A stretch of 64,000 nt of DNA from Pseudomonas gingeri (GTDB lineage Bacteria; Pseudomonadota; Gammaproteobacteria; Pseudomonadales; Pseudomonadaceae): the NCBI RefSeq assembly GCF_013386115.1, contig NZ_JACAOR010000002.1:295080-359079 (forward strand), written 5' to 3'. The position numbers and the translations under genes are program-made. This document shows, in pieces, positions 16,483 to 25,135 of this stretch; position 1 is the stretch's first letter, and the number at the start of each line of letters is the position of its first letter. The notes beneath the pieces are model-generated. The model saw nothing but the letters and a program-made list of their open reading frames with translations, ran no database searches and was not told the DNA's origin.

Positions 16483-17203
16483 ATCCATCCTGGTCACCGG
16501 CTCCAGCCGTGGTATCGGCCGCGCTATCGCCCTGCGCCTGGCCCGGGCCGGCCATGACCTGGTGCTGCATTGCCGCAGCGGCCGCGCCGAAGCTGACGCG
16601 GTACAGGCCGAAATCCAGGCCCTGGGCCGCAATGCCCGGGTGCTGCAATTCGATGTCGCCGACCGCGCGGCCTGCCGGGAAATCCTCGAGGCCGACGTCG
16701 AGGCCAATGGCGCCTACTACGGCGTGGTGCTCAATGCCGGACTGACCCGCGACGGCGCCTTCCCGGCGCTGTCCGAAGAAGACTGGGACCAGGTGCTGCG
16801 GACCAACCTCGACGGCTTCTACAACGTCCTGCATCCGGTGATGATGCCGATGATCCGGCGCCGCGCCCCCGGGCGAATCGTCTGCATCACCTCGGTCTCC
16901 GGGCTGATCGGCAACCGTGGCCAGGTCAACTACAGCGCCTCGAAGGCCGGCCTGATCGGCGCCGCCAAGGCCCTGGCCATCGAGTTGGGCAAGCGCAGGA
17001 TCACCGTCAACTGCGTCGCGCCGGGGCTGATCGAAACCGCCATGCTCGATGAAAACGTGCCGGTGGAAGAGTTGCTGAAAATGATCCCGGCCCAGCGCAT
17101 GGGCACGCCGGAAGAAGTCGCCGGTGCCGTGAACTTCCTGATGTCCGCGGAAGCGGCCTATATCACCCGGCAGGTTCTGGCCGTCAACGGAGGCCTGTGC
17201 TGA
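16475..17203 (+). CDS. apeQ: 3-oxoacyl-ACP reductase (FabG/SDR, ApeQ type)
   Basis: A 242-residue short-chain dehydrogenase. TGSSRGIG near residue 8 binds NADPH, NAG (LNAGLTRDG) follows, and the catalytic Ser-Tyr-Lys appears as SVSG and YSASK. It reduces the beta-keto group after each condensation. It lies between the dehydratase and the second ketosynthase, with overlaps on both sides, and its length matches FabG. Confidence 0.92.
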   Translation: MTESILVTGSSRGIGRAIALRLARAGHDLVLHCRSGRAEADAVQAEIQALGRNARVLQFDVADRAACREILEADVEANGAYYGVVLNAGLTRDGAFPALSEEDWDQVLRTNLDGFYNVLHPVMMPMIRRRAPGRIVCITSVSGLIGNRGQVNYSASKAGLIGAAKALAIELGKRRITVNCVAPGLIETAMLDENVPVEELLKMIPAQRMGTPEEVAGAVNFLMSAEAAYITRQVLAVNGGLC

Positions 17204-18429
17204 TGAAGCGCGTCGTCGTCACCGGCATGGCCGGCATCACTTCGCTGGGCAGTGACTGGGCCAGCATCGAAACCAACTTCCGCGCCAACCGCAGCGGTAT
17301 CCGGCGCATGGATGAGTGGAACCGCTTCACCGAACTGAACACCCGCCTGGCGGGGCCCATCGATGACTACGCGGTGCCGTCCCACTGGACCCGCAAGCAG
17401 CTGCGCAGCATGGGCCGGGTCTCGCGCTTCGCCGTCGGCGCCGCGGAGATGGCCCTGGCCGATGCCGGCCTGCTGGACAACCCGATCATCCGCGACGGGC
17501 GCATGGGCGTGGCCTGCGGTTCGTCCACCGGCAGCACCGACGAGATCAAGGCCTTCGGCATGATGCTGATCAACTCCGTGGCCGAAGGACTGAACGCCAA
17601 CTCCTACGTGCGCATGATGCCCCACACCACAGCGGCCAATATCAGCATCTTCTTCGGCCTCACCGGACGCCTGATCCCCACCTCCAGCGCCTGCACCAGC
17701 GGCAGCCAGGGCATCGGCTACGCCTACGAGGCGATCAAGTTCGGCCGTCTGCCGCTGATGCTCGCCGGTGGTGCCGAAGAGCTGTGCCCGACCGAAGCCA
17801 TGGTGTTCGACGCGCTCTACGCCACCAGCCTGAAAAACGATGCCCCGCACACCAGCCCGCGCCCCTACGACAGCGGCCGCGATGGCCTGGTGATCGGTGA
17901 AGGCGGCGGCATGCTGGTGCTCGAAGAGCTTGAGCACGCGCTGGCCCGCGGCGCCCATATCCATGCGGAAATCGTCGGCTTCGGCAGCAATGCCGACGGC
18001 CAGCACGCGACCCGGCCGGAGCAGGTCACCATGCGCCGGGCCATGGAGCTGGCGCTGGAAGACGCCGGCCTCGCGCCGGATGCCATCGGCTACGTGAACG
18101 GCCACGGCACCGCCACCGAGCAAGGCGATATCGCCGAGACCCTGGCGACCCAGAGCCTGTTCGGCAGCCGCATGCCCATCAGTTCGCAGAAGAGCTTCTT
18201 CGGCCACACCCTGGGTGCCTGCGGTGCCCTGGAATCCTGGTTCAGCATCGAGATGATGAACCGCGACAGCTACGTCCATACCCTGAACCTCGACCAGATC
18301 GACCCGCAATGCGGCGAGCTGGACTACCTGCGCGGCGAGTTCCGGCAGATGAGCAACGAGTATGTGATGAACAACAACTTTGCCTTTGGCGGCGTGAACA
18401 CCTCGCTGGTGTTCCGGCGCTGGTCCTGA
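17203..18429 (+). CDS. apeR: Beta-ketoacyl-ACP synthase II-like enzyme (ApeR type)
   Basis: A 408-residue FabF-family ketosynthase with Cys164 (SACTSGSQG), His301 (NGHGTATE) and His335 (FFGHTLGACG). It is the second complete ketosynthase of the cluster and may perform the first condensation on the aryl starter or support elongation. A GTG at 17197 is in frame, but GGAGG at 17189-17193 is 9 bases from ATG 17203, which also overlaps the apeQ stop (TGATG), so ATG 17203 is preferred. Confidence 0.9.
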   Translation: MKRVVVTGMAGITSLGSDWASIETNFRANRSGIRRMDEWNRFTELNTRLAGPIDDYAVPSHWTRKQLRSMGRVSRFAVGAAEMALADAGLLDNPIIRDGRMGVACGSSTGSTDEIKAFGMMLINSVAEGLNANSYVRMMPHTTAANISIFFGLTGRLIPTSSACTSGSQGIGYAYEAIKFGRLPLMLAGGAEELCPTEAMVFDALYATSLKNDAPHTSPRPYDSGRDGLVIGEGGGMLVLEELEHALARGAHIHAEIVGFGSNADGQHATRPEQVTMRRAMELALEDAGLAPDAIGYVNGHGTATEQGDIAETLATQSLFGSRMPISSQKSFFGHTLGACGALESWFSIEMMNRDSYVHTLNLDQIDPQCGELDYLRGEFRQMSNEYVMNNNFAFGGVNTSLVFRRWS

Positions 18430-18458
18430 TTTTTTTAACCCCTCCTGGAGAAAATGGA

Positions 18459-18902
18459 ATGTCTTCCCTGCTTCGCGTTGCACTGATCGCCCTGGCCCTG
18501 TTCGTCACCGCCGGCTGTACCAGCAAGAAAATCATCACCCCGACGCGTACCGTCGCGCCACAGATCCAGGCCAGCCAGGAACAGATGAAACAGGCGATCC
18601 TCACCACCCTGGTCAAGCGCAAGTGGAGCGTGCAGCGGGTCAACCCGACACAGATCCAGGCCGAGATCACCGTGCGTGAGCAATTCCATGTCGAGATCGA
18701 CATCAACTACAGCGCCAGCGGCTACAGCATCGCCTACCGCGACAGCAGCGGCATGGACTACAAGGACGGCAAGATCCACAAGAACTACATCCGCTGGGTG
18801 CGCCTGCTGGACAAGGGCATCCTGCGCGAGTTGCGCGACCACGACGCCGAGAGCACCGCCCGTGCCATTGGCGTGGGCGAGCCGCAACCGATCAGCCAGT
18901 AA
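18459..18902 (+). CDS. Small lipoprotein at the end of the aryl polyene operon
   Basis: A 147-residue predicted lipoprotein. A signal of about 18 residues ends at the lipobox VTAGC (Cys19), followed by TSKKI. The mature part is mixed alpha/beta with a conserved-looking SIAYRDSSGMDY segment. GGAG lies 8 bases before ATG 18459; this is the first gene of the operon separated from its neighbour by real non-coding bases (29). Found in many Pseudomonas aryl polyene clusters to my recollection, without known function. Confidence 0.65.
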   Translation: MSSLLRVALIALALFVTAGCTSKKIITPTRTVAPQIQASQEQMKQAILTTLVKRKWSVQRVNPTQIQAEITVREQFHVEIDINYSASGYSIAYRDSSGMDYKDGKIHKNYIRWVRLLDKGILRELRDHDAESTARAIGVGEPQPISQ

Positions 18903-18938
18903 CCGCGTTTCTTCCCTGCATCAAACAAGGAGTTGACC

Positions 18939-19385
18939 ATGAAAGCAAAAACCTGGGCCGCGGCCGTCACATTGATGTTGTGCAGCCTGCCGGGCCTGAG
19001 CCAGGCCCGCGATACCGTGCTGAACCTGCCTTTCGACAAGGTGGTGGCCGAAGCGGTGAGTACCGGCAAGATCGACGGCAGCGTGAAGTTCTACCTGGCA
19101 GGCAACGCCCCCAAGGGCAAGATCACCGTGGTCAGCCCGGATGCCGTCACCAACAAGAAGACCAATGCCTTCAACAAGAGCGACGAAGAAGCCTGCGCCT
19201 GGGCCCTGCAATCGGCGTTGATCACCCTCAACGACGCGGCGAAGAAAGTCGGCGCCAACGCCGTGACCAACATCGTCAGCTACTACAAGCGCAACGAGAC
19301 CCGGAGCACGAGCACCTATGAGTGCCACGCCGGTGCGTTTATCGGCGGCGTCGCGTTGAAGGGTGACCTGGCGAAAGTGCAGTAA
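18939..19385 (+). CDS. Secreted small protein of the aryl polyene cluster
   Basis: A 148-residue protein with a clean signal peptide (MKAKTWAAAVTLMLCSLPG, cut near SQA). The mature domain contains two cysteines (ACAWAL and YECHAG) and GANAVTNIVSYYKRNE. Such proteins are often annotated as an excinuclease ATPase subunit, which the size and export signal contradict. AAGGAG at 18927-18932 is 6 bases from ATG 18939; an in-frame TTG at 18933 is less likely. Probably a periplasmic accessory protein; function unknown. Confidence 0.65.
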   Translation: MKAKTWAAAVTLMLCSLPGLSQARDTVLNLPFDKVVAEAVSTGKIDGSVKFYLAGNAPKGKITVVSPDAVTNKKTNAFNKSDEEACAWALQSALITLNDAAKKVGANAVTNIVSYYKRNETRSTSTYECHAGAFIGGVALKGDLAKVQ

Positions 19386-19453
19386 GCCGGAAATGGCCGG
19401 TGGAGCCGGGGGGGCTTCAATCGGCCTGAGCAAGCCTGCGCGACCTCCATCAT

Positions 19454-19480
19454 TCGTTCCCACCTGCTGCGTGGGAACGA
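19454..19480. terminator. Hairpin between the aryl polyene operon and the LysR gene
   Basis: TCGTTCCCAC (19454-19463) and GTGGGAACGA (19471-19480) form a perfect 10-bp stem with a 7-base loop. It sits between two convergent transcription units and could end both. There is no U-run, so it may instead be a dispersed Pseudomonas repeat of the GTTCCCAC type. Confidence 0.5.
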
Positions 19481-19489
19481 TCAAAAATC

Positions 19490-20389
19490 TCAGGCCTGGG
19501 GCACCGTCCGCCTGGTCAGCAACTCGACAAACGCCTTGGCCATCGGCGACTTCTGGTCCTTGCGTTGCACCAGCCACACCGCCGACACCGCGTCCGGATC
19601 GAGCAAGGGACGATAGACCACGCCGTCGATGCGAATCCGCTGGTAGGACGCCGGCAGCACCGAGACGCCCAGACCCGCCGCCACCAGGCCGATGATGGTC
19701 ATCGCCTCACCGGCCTCCTGGGCAAAGTGCGGACTGAAACCGGCCTGTCGCGCCAGGGTCATCAGTTGCGCGTACAAACCGCTGCCATAGCTGCGCGGGA
19801 AAAATACAAAGGGCTCCAGCGCCAACTCCGACAGGTGCAAGCCCGCCTCGCTGCCCGTTGCCAGCGGATGCTTGGAATTGAGCACCGCCACCAGCGGCTC
19901 ATGCATCAGCTCGACGACATCCAGCGCTTCGGGCAAGGGCAACGGGCGCATCAGGCCGACCTCGATCGACTCATCCATAAGCCCGTCGGCGACCATCTTG
20001 CTGCTCATTTCCCGCAGGTTCAGGTGCACCGCTGGAAAGGACTGGCGGAACGCAAAGAGTACCTGGGGAATCGTCGAGTTGAACGGCGCCGACGAAGTGA
20101 AGCCGATCTTCAGTTCCCCCAGTTCCCCCAACTGCGCACGCCGGGCCACATCCGCCGCCTTGTCGACCTGCGCCAGCACCAGCCGCGCCTCTTCGAGGAA
20201 CAGCCGACCGGCCTCGCTGAGCTCGACCCGACGATTGGTCCGCTCGAACAGCCGCGCCCCGAGCTCCTGCTCCAGCGCCTGGATCTGCTGGCTCAACGGT
20301 GGCTGGGAGATCCCCAGCAGCTCCGCGGCACGGCCAAAATGCAGTTCCTCGGCCACGGCGATGAAGTAGCGCAAATGCCGCAATTCCAT
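19490..20389 (-). CDS. LysR family transcriptional regulator
   Basis: A 299-residue LysR regulator: winged helix-turn-helix in residues about 1-60 (LRHLRYFIAVAEELHFGRAA, then ISQPPLSQQIQALE) and a periplasmic-binding-protein-like effector domain from about 90. It is divergent from an MFS exporter across 118 bases, the classic layout in which the regulator controls its neighbour. ATG 20389 is preferred because GAGG lies 5 bases upstream; an in-frame GTG at 20395 is closer to that site than is usual. Effector unknown. Confidence 0.85.
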   Translation of the reverse strand: MELRHLRYFIAVAEELHFGRAAELLGISQPPLSQQIQALEQELGARLFERTNRRVELSEAGRLFLEEARLVLAQVDKAADVARRAQLGELGELKIGFTSSAPFNSTIPQVLFAFRQSFPAVHLNLREMSSKMVADGLMDESIEVGLMRPLPLPEALDVVELMHEPLVAVLNSKHPLATGSEAGLHLSELALEPFVFFPRSYGSGLYAQLMTLARQAGFSPHFAQEAGEAMTIIGLVAAGLGVSVLPASYQRIRIDGVVYRPLLDPDAVSAVWLVQRKDQKSPMAKAFVELLTRRTVPQA

Positions 20390-20411
20390 AGACACCTCAT
20401 TGAGTCGTAAA

Positions 20412-20426
20412 ACCTATCAAACAGGT
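20412..20426. promoter_or_regulatory. Candidate LysR operator
   Basis: ACCT-N7-AGGT forms a dyad centred at 20419 in the gap between the LysR gene and the MFS gene, just upstream of the MFS promoter. LysR proteins bind short interrupted dyads in this position; the exact T-N11-A form is not clearly met. Confidence 0.3.
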
Positions 20427-20437
20427 CGAACAATATA

Positions 20438-20465
20438 TTGGAAAGAATAGTTAGCCAGCTATATG
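20438..20465 (+). promoter_or_regulatory. Candidate promoter of the MFS gene
   Basis: TTGGAA (20438-20443) and TATATG (20460-20465) are separated by 16 bases. The -10 box contains the ATG at 20463 that would be the longest in-frame start, so that ATG is probably not used and translation begins at GTG 20508. Confidence 0.45.
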
Positions 20466-20507
20466 CTTTTTCCATTGCCTGACCGGCTGCTCCTCCCGAG
20501 GTCCCCC

Positions 20508-21785
20508 GTGAAAACTGCTGTCGCTCCACTCGCCCACGAAATCCCCCCCAGCGCGCTGGACGATGTTGTCGCCCAACTCAACGATACCTATATCGAAAAA
20601 GGCACACCGGCGTTCATGCGCACGGTCCTGGCGCTGTTCTCCGGCGGCTTCGCCACCTTCGCCCTGCTGTACTGCGTGCAACCGATGATGCCGGTGCTGT
20701 CCAGGGAATACGGCATCAACGCGGCCCAGAGCAGCCTGATCCTGTCGGTGGCGACCGCGATGCTTGCCATCGGCCTGCTGATCACCGGACCGATTTCCGA
20801 CAGCCTCGGGCGCAAGCCGGTGATGGTGGTCGCCCTGTTCGGCGCGGCGCTGTTCACCATCCTCGGGGCGTTCATGCCCAACTGGCAGGGCGTGCTGCTG
20901 ATGCGGGCGCTGGTGGGGCTGTCGCTGAGCGGCCTGGCGGCGGTCGGCATGACCTACCTGAGCGAGGAAATCCATCCCCAGCACATCGGCCTGGCGATGG
21001 GCCTGTATATCGGCGGCAACGCCATCGGCGGGATGAGCGGGCGACTGATCATCGGCGTGCTGATCGACTTCGTCAGCTGGCACACCGCCCTGCTGGTGAT
21101 CGGCGGCCTGGCGCTGATCGCGGCGACCGTGTTCTGGAAGATCCTCCCGGAATCACGCAACTTCCGTCCGAGCAAACTCAATACCCGCAGCCTGCTCAAC
21201 GGCTTCACCATCCATTTTCGCGACGCCGGCCTGCCGTGGCTGTTTGTCGAAGGCTTCCTGCTGATGGGGGCCTTCGTGACCCTGTTCAACTACATCGGCT
21301 ATCGCCTGCTGGCCGAACCCTACGGCCTGAGCCAGGCCTTTGTCGGCCTGCTGTCGATCGTCTACCTGTCGGGGATCTACAGCTCCGCGCAGATCGGTTC
21401 CCTGGCCGACAAACTGGGCCGGCGCAAGGTGCTGTGGGCGATGATCCTGATCATGCTGGTGGGGATCGCGCTGACGATGGCCATGCCGCTGCCGGTGGTG
21501 ATCGTGGGTGTCCTGCTGTTCACCTTCGGTTTCTTCGGCGCGCACTCGGTGGCCAGCAGCTGGATCGGTCGCCGGGCCCTGAAAGCCAAGGGTCAGGCAT
21601 CGTCACTGTACCTGTTCTGCTACTACGTCGGTTCCAGCGTCGCCGGCACCCTGGGCGGCGTGGCCTGGCACTATGCGGCCTGGAACGGCATCGGCCTGTT
21701 TATCGGTGGGCTGCTGGTACTGGCCCTGCTGGTGGCGCTGAAGCTGGCGCGGCTGCCGGTGCTGGCGGGCAACCAGTCAGCCTGA
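20508..21785 (+). CDS. MFS transporter (YnfM-like drug/solute exporter)
   Basis: A 425-residue major facilitator with about 12 membrane helices. The loop 2-3 signature is visible as GPISDSLGRKPVM, repeated in the second half as LADKLGRRKVL. A cytoplasmic N-terminal stretch of about 35 residues precedes helix 1. The start is GTG 20508 after GAGG at 20497-20500; the longer ATG frame begins inside the predicted -10 box. Divergent from the LysR gene and probably regulated by it. Substrate unknown. Confidence 0.82.
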   Translation: MKTAVAPLAHEIPPSALDDVVAQLNDTYIEKGTPAFMRTVLALFSGGFATFALLYCVQPMMPVLSREYGINAAQSSLILSVATAMLAIGLLITGPISDSLGRKPVMVVALFGAALFTILGAFMPNWQGVLLMRALVGLSLSGLAAVGMTYLSEEIHPQHIGLAMGLYIGGNAIGGMSGRLIIGVLIDFVSWHTALLVIGGLALIAATVFWKILPESRNFRPSKLNTRSLLNGFTIHFRDAGLPWLFVEGFLLMGAFVTLFNYIGYRLLAEPYGLSQAFVGLLSIVYLSGIYSSAQIGSLADKLGRRKVLWAMILIMLVGIALTMAMPLPVVIVGVLLFTFGFFGAHSVASSWIGRRALKAKGQASSLYLFCYYVGSSVAGTLGGVAWHYAAWNGIGLFIGGLLVLALLVALKLARLPVLAGNQSA

Positions 21786-21801
21786 GCCCTGGCCAGCCGA
21801 G

Positions 21802-22272
21802 TCAGGGGCTCGTCCACACCACCCTCGCCTCCAGCAGCTTGTCGCGTTTTTCCAGGCTGAGGGTCTGCAACAAGGCTCCGCCCTGTTCGATCTGGTCCAG
21901 CCAGCCGAGCAGGGCCAGGGCCTCTCCCGAGATCGTCAGCCGCAGCGACTGTCCGTCCTGGTCCAGTTGCTGCAACTCAAGCCCGGCGGCCAACGCGCTC
22001 TCGCCGAGACGGGTCGACAGCGGTTGCGTCGAGGTCGCCCGCACGGTTGCCGGCCGGGCACGCTGCACTTCGGCAGCCAGGGCCCAGCGCTGCTGATACA
22101 GGTGCCGGGCCTGCTTCAGGCGCTGTTGTGCCGGTTGCCAGAGGCCGCTGAACAGTGTCGCCGCCAGCAGGAAGACACCCAGCCCGGCCAACAGTTGGCG
22201 CTCTCGCCGGGCCAGGCGTTGCCAGCGCTCGACCAGCGCCGGCGCGACAGCGATAGGCACACGCCTGATCAT
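21802..22272 (-). CDS. gspM: Type II secretion protein GspM
   Basis: A 156-residue bitopic inner membrane protein: cytoplasmic N-terminus with the basic ERWQRLARRERQLL segment, one membrane helix at about 27-45, then a periplasmic ferredoxin-like domain. It is the last gene of the gsp operon and partners GspL in the inner membrane platform. Its start overlaps gspL by 4 bases. It converges with the MFS gene with a 16-base gap and no visible terminator. Confidence 0.85.
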   Translation of the reverse strand: MIRRVPIAVAPALVERWQRLARRERQLLAGLGVFLLAATLFSGLWQPAQQRLKQARHLYQQRWALAAEVQRARPATVRATSTQPLSTRLGESALAAGLELQQLDQDGQSLRLTISGEALALLGWLDQIEQGGALLQTLSLEKRDKLLEARVVWTSP

Positions 22273-23363
22273 CCGTTCTCCCCCAGGGTCAGCACCGCCT
22301 GCACGCGCTTGCGGTCCTTGCTCGCATTGCCCAGCTGGATCGGCAGCGCGCTTTGCCGCCCCCGTTCACGCAGTTGCTCCAACTCGATGAAGCTGTTCGC
22401 CGCCAGCACCACCGTCCAGCCCGTACCAACCCGATACTCGATGCGCTGCACCTCGACACTGCTACCGCCGATCACCTGTTCGACCAGTTGCACCAGACGC
22501 ACCATCTGCCGTGGCGGCTGGGCATCGGCGGCGCCCAGGGCCTTGAGCTGGGCCGACAGGTCGACAATGCGGGTCTGCTCCGGATAGAGCGCCTGGAAAT
22601 GCCGGACACTCTGTTCATACAACTGCGCGGCGCTGTCTTCGAGATGCCGGCTGCGGGCCTGGGTAAACCCCCAGAACAGGGCGAACAGCGCCAGCGCCGA
22701 AGCCACCAGCAGCGGCCAGGGCCGATGTCCGGCGGTGCGGCGGAATGCCCCCTGGAGCAAGTCCGTGCCCTGCCCCGAACCCAGCAACGCGCCGACCGCC
22801 GAGTTTGGCTGCCGATCAAGCCAGCAGAGCTCGGCCGGCAGTCGCGGACGCAGGCATTGCAAGGCCGGCTCCGACAACGCCAGGCGCGCCTCCAGTGCCC
22901 CGCCCAGCAACCAGCGGCCAGCCCACCAGACCCCGTATGCCCGATCGGCAGGCAGCAAGTCGGCATCGACCTGGACACTGGCGAGTTGCAGGCCCGACTC
23001 CCGCAGCACATCGATAATGCCGCGCAGACGCGCCTTGTCGATCACCAGCAAGGGGTAGCGACGCGCCTGATCAGCCGTGCCCACGGCGATATGCAGGTTT
23101 TCCAGGTCATCCGCCAACTGCTCCTCGATGGCAAAGGCCAGCGCCTGGACGGTCGGCTGCCGGCGTCCGGGCCACGATTCGCTGCGCAGCCAGCTGCATG
23201 CCTCCATCGGCAGGATCACCCGTACGGACTGCCCCGCCCATGCACGGGCGGCTTCGGCCAGGCTGATGTCGCGCGGTTCGCCGGCGTCCTGCCAGCAGGC
23301 AACCGGCCAGTCGGCGCCCGGCACATCGAGCCCGGCGGGGTAAAGGTAAAGCCAGTGGTTCAT
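22269..23363 (-). CDS. gspL: Type II secretion protein GspL
   Basis: A 364-residue GspL: cytoplasmic actin-like domain (residues about 1-220), one membrane helix (about 233-250, LLVASALALFALFWGF) and a periplasmic ferredoxin-like domain. It links the ATPase GspE to GspM, GspF and GspC in the envelope. The order gspK-L-M and the 4-base overlaps with both neighbours are standard. Confidence 0.87.
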   Translation of the reverse strand: MNHWLYLYPAGLDVPGADWPVACWQDAGEPRDISLAEAARAWAGQSVRVILPMEACSWLRSESWPGRRQPTVQALAFAIEEQLADDLENLHIAVGTADQARRYPLLVIDKARLRGIIDVLRESGLQLASVQVDADLLPADRAYGVWWAGRWLLGGALEARLALSEPALQCLRPRLPAELCWLDRQPNSAVGALLGSGQGTDLLQGAFRRTAGHRPWPLLVASALALFALFWGFTQARSRHLEDSAAQLYEQSVRHFQALYPEQTRIVDLSAQLKALGAADAQPPRQMVRLVQLVEQVIGGSSVEVQRIEYRVGTGWTVVLAANSFIELEQLRERGRQSALPIQLGNASKDRKRVQAVLTLGENG

Positions 23364-24220
23364 GACGGCGGTTCACTGTGGGTCGGGGCCGGGAAACGGC
23401 GTTGTACAACACGCACACGCCGGGTTTTCGCATCACGCTCAAGGTCGCTGACCAGCCGCAGGCGACTGCTCCCGGCGCTCACGTCGACGGTGACCCGGAA
23501 CCAGCGGCTGCCGACACCCAGGCCGTGGCTGGCAATGCCCCGGCCCTGCAGACCGGAGGCCAGGGCGAAGGCGCCCGCATCGGGGTAACCCCCGGCCGGA
23601 CGTTGCTGGACCAAAGCCTGTGCCTCGGTGGCGGACAGGCCTTCCAGGGTCGCCAGCAGCAGCGGGCCGGCGGTGTTGACGTTCAGGGTGGCATCGCCCG
23701 GCAACAGGGCCACTCGCGGCAGCAGGCGCTGCAGGCTCGCCCCATCCACGCCGGGAAGCAGCCGCAACTGGCTCGGATCGCTGATCCCGGTGCCCCGCAG
23801 CGGCGCGAGGTCGATGGGCGCAATCTCCAGCAACGCCAGCAGCCGCGACCAGCGGGCGAGGATCAGCTCATCGGCCTTGCCGGGCCGGAGCAACGGGGTC
23901 AGGTTGAAACGCCCGGCCAGATCCTCGATCTCCAGCTGCACGTCGGCATCGGCAAGCGCGAAATCCACCGGCCGCCGCGTCCACTCCTGGGCCAGGTTGA
24001 CGTTCTCCGATGCCGTCATTTCGGCATTCTGCAGCAACTGCCCGGCCCAGTCCTCCAGGGCAAGTGCCCACTGTCGCAGCTGTACCTGATGGATATGCTG
24101 GGCGCTGCTGTGCAAGGTCAGGCGGTGGCTGCGCAGCAGGCTGGCGGTCAGCAGCAGCGCCAGGGCCATGATCAACAGTACGGTGATCAGCGCCACCCCG
24201 CGCTGCGGTCCCGGCCTCAC
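23360..24220 (-). CDS. gspK: Type II secretion minor pseudopilin GspK
   Basis: A 286-residue minor pseudopilin. The N-terminus GVALITVLLIMALALLL is the prepilin cleavage site and hydrophobic helix; GspK typically lacks the glutamate at +5, as here. A large alpha-helical domain follows (RFNLTPLL, LNVNTAGPLLLATLEGL), characteristic of GspK. It caps the pseudopilus tip with GspI and GspJ. It overlaps gspJ and gspL by 4 bases each. Confidence 0.88.
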   Translation of the reverse strand: MRPGPQRGVALITVLLIMALALLLTASLLRSHRLTLHSSAQHIHQVQLRQWALALEDWAGQLLQNAEMTASENVNLAQEWTRRPVDFALADADVQLEIEDLAGRFNLTPLLRPGKADELILARWSRLLALLEIAPIDLAPLRGTGISDPSQLRLLPGVDGASLQRLLPRVALLPGDATLNVNTAGPLLLATLEGLSATEAQALVQQRPAGGYPDAGAFALASGLQGRGIASHGLGVGSRWFRVTVDVSAGSSRLRLVSDLERDAKTRRVRVVQRRFPAPTHSEPPS

Positions 24221-24762
24221 GGGCCCTCCGGCAACGGGATGACCCGACGGATCTGTTCGAAGCGCCCGGCGGACAAGGTCACCTCAAGGGCCCGGGGCCG
24301 ACTGGTCGGGCTCGGCCAGTCAGCGCGCCAGCCGGCCTTGGCGTCGTAGAATCGCCACTGCAACCGCCGTACATCCGCCAACAGAGCCTGGCGCTGGACC
24401 GTCGCCAGCTCGGGGCTGCGACTGTCTCGCCACAACCGGCCGTCTTCGAGGCGGTAGCTGATCTCCTGGCGCTCGCTGCGCGGCTGGTCCAGCGGGTTGC
24501 GCCAGTTAGCCCGTTGCAGGCTCAGCACACCCTCGCGCAACACCAACGACGCAGTGTCCCCGGACACCACGACCTGCAGGACATCCCGCTCCAGCACACC
24601 GATCGCCCGTTGCAGCTTGCGCAATGCCTGTTCATGCAGGGACACCTGGCCCTGGACCCGCACCAGCCCGTCATACAGGCGCCAGCAGCCGAGGCTCAGC
24701 AGGCTGAAGATCGCCAGGGCGATGACCAGCTCCAGCAGGGTAAAGCCAGCCTGCCTACTCAT
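24217..24762 (-). CDS. gspJ: Type II secretion minor pseudopilin GspJ
   Basis: A 181-residue pseudopilin with the prepilin motif QAGFTLLELVIALAIFSLL (cleavage after Gly, Phe at +1, Glu at +5). It forms the tip complex with GspI and GspK. ATG 24762 gives a short leader peptide (MSRQAG) and an 8-base overlap with gspI; the frame extends to 24777, but that would lengthen the leader. Confidence 0.88.
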   Translation of the reverse strand: MSRQAGFTLLELVIALAIFSLLSLGCWRLYDGLVRVQGQVSLHEQALRKLQRAIGVLERDVLQVVVSGDTASLVLREGVLSLQRANWRNPLDQPRSERQEISYRLEDGRLWRDSRSPELATVQRQALLADVRRLQWRFYDAKAGWRADWPSPTSRPRALEVTLSAGRFEQIRRVIPLPEGP

Positions 24763-25135
24763 CACGCGACACCCCATCCGCGACCGGCAGCCAGCCCGTG
24801 CCGCGATGCAACACCTGCGGGCGGTCGCCGAGGCGGACGTCCAGTTCGACCTTGATCAGGCGCTTGTCGAACGCCGGCGTCAGGCGCTGGCTCAAGCGCC
24901 ACTCACGTCGGTCGAAGTGCCGGACCAGCTCCTGCCGCCCCGGCGCCAACGAGGATTGCAGGCGCAGCTCGGCCAATTGGTTATCCGCCAGCCAACTGGC
25001 GAAAAGACGTTCCTGCAGCGTGCCGGCCTGGCGCAGCACATACTGGCTGGCCGACAGCACCGCGGCGGCGAGCAGGCCGAAGATCGCCAGGGCGAGCATG
25101 ACTTCCAGCAAGGTAAAACCGCGTTCAGCTTTCAT
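24755..25135 (-). CDS. gspI: Type II secretion minor pseudopilin GspI
   Basis: A 126-residue pseudopilin with leader MKAERG and the conserved FTLLEVMLALAIFGLL helix, followed by a small globular domain (ASWLADNQLAELRLQ is typical of GspI). ATG 25135 is preferred over the in-frame 25171 because it gives the normal 6-residue leader. It overlaps gspH by 11 bases. Confidence 0.88.
   Translation of the reverse strand: MKAERGFTLLEVMLALAIFGLLAAAVLSASQYVLRQAGTLQERLFASWLADNQLAELRLQSSLAPGRQELVRHFDRREWRLSQRLTPAFDKRLIKVELDVRLGDRPQVLHRGTGWLPVADGVSRDE

Noticed and set aside
18939..19385. Excinuclease ATPase subunit annotation
   Set aside because: The protein is 148 residues, has a signal peptide and lacks Walker motifs.
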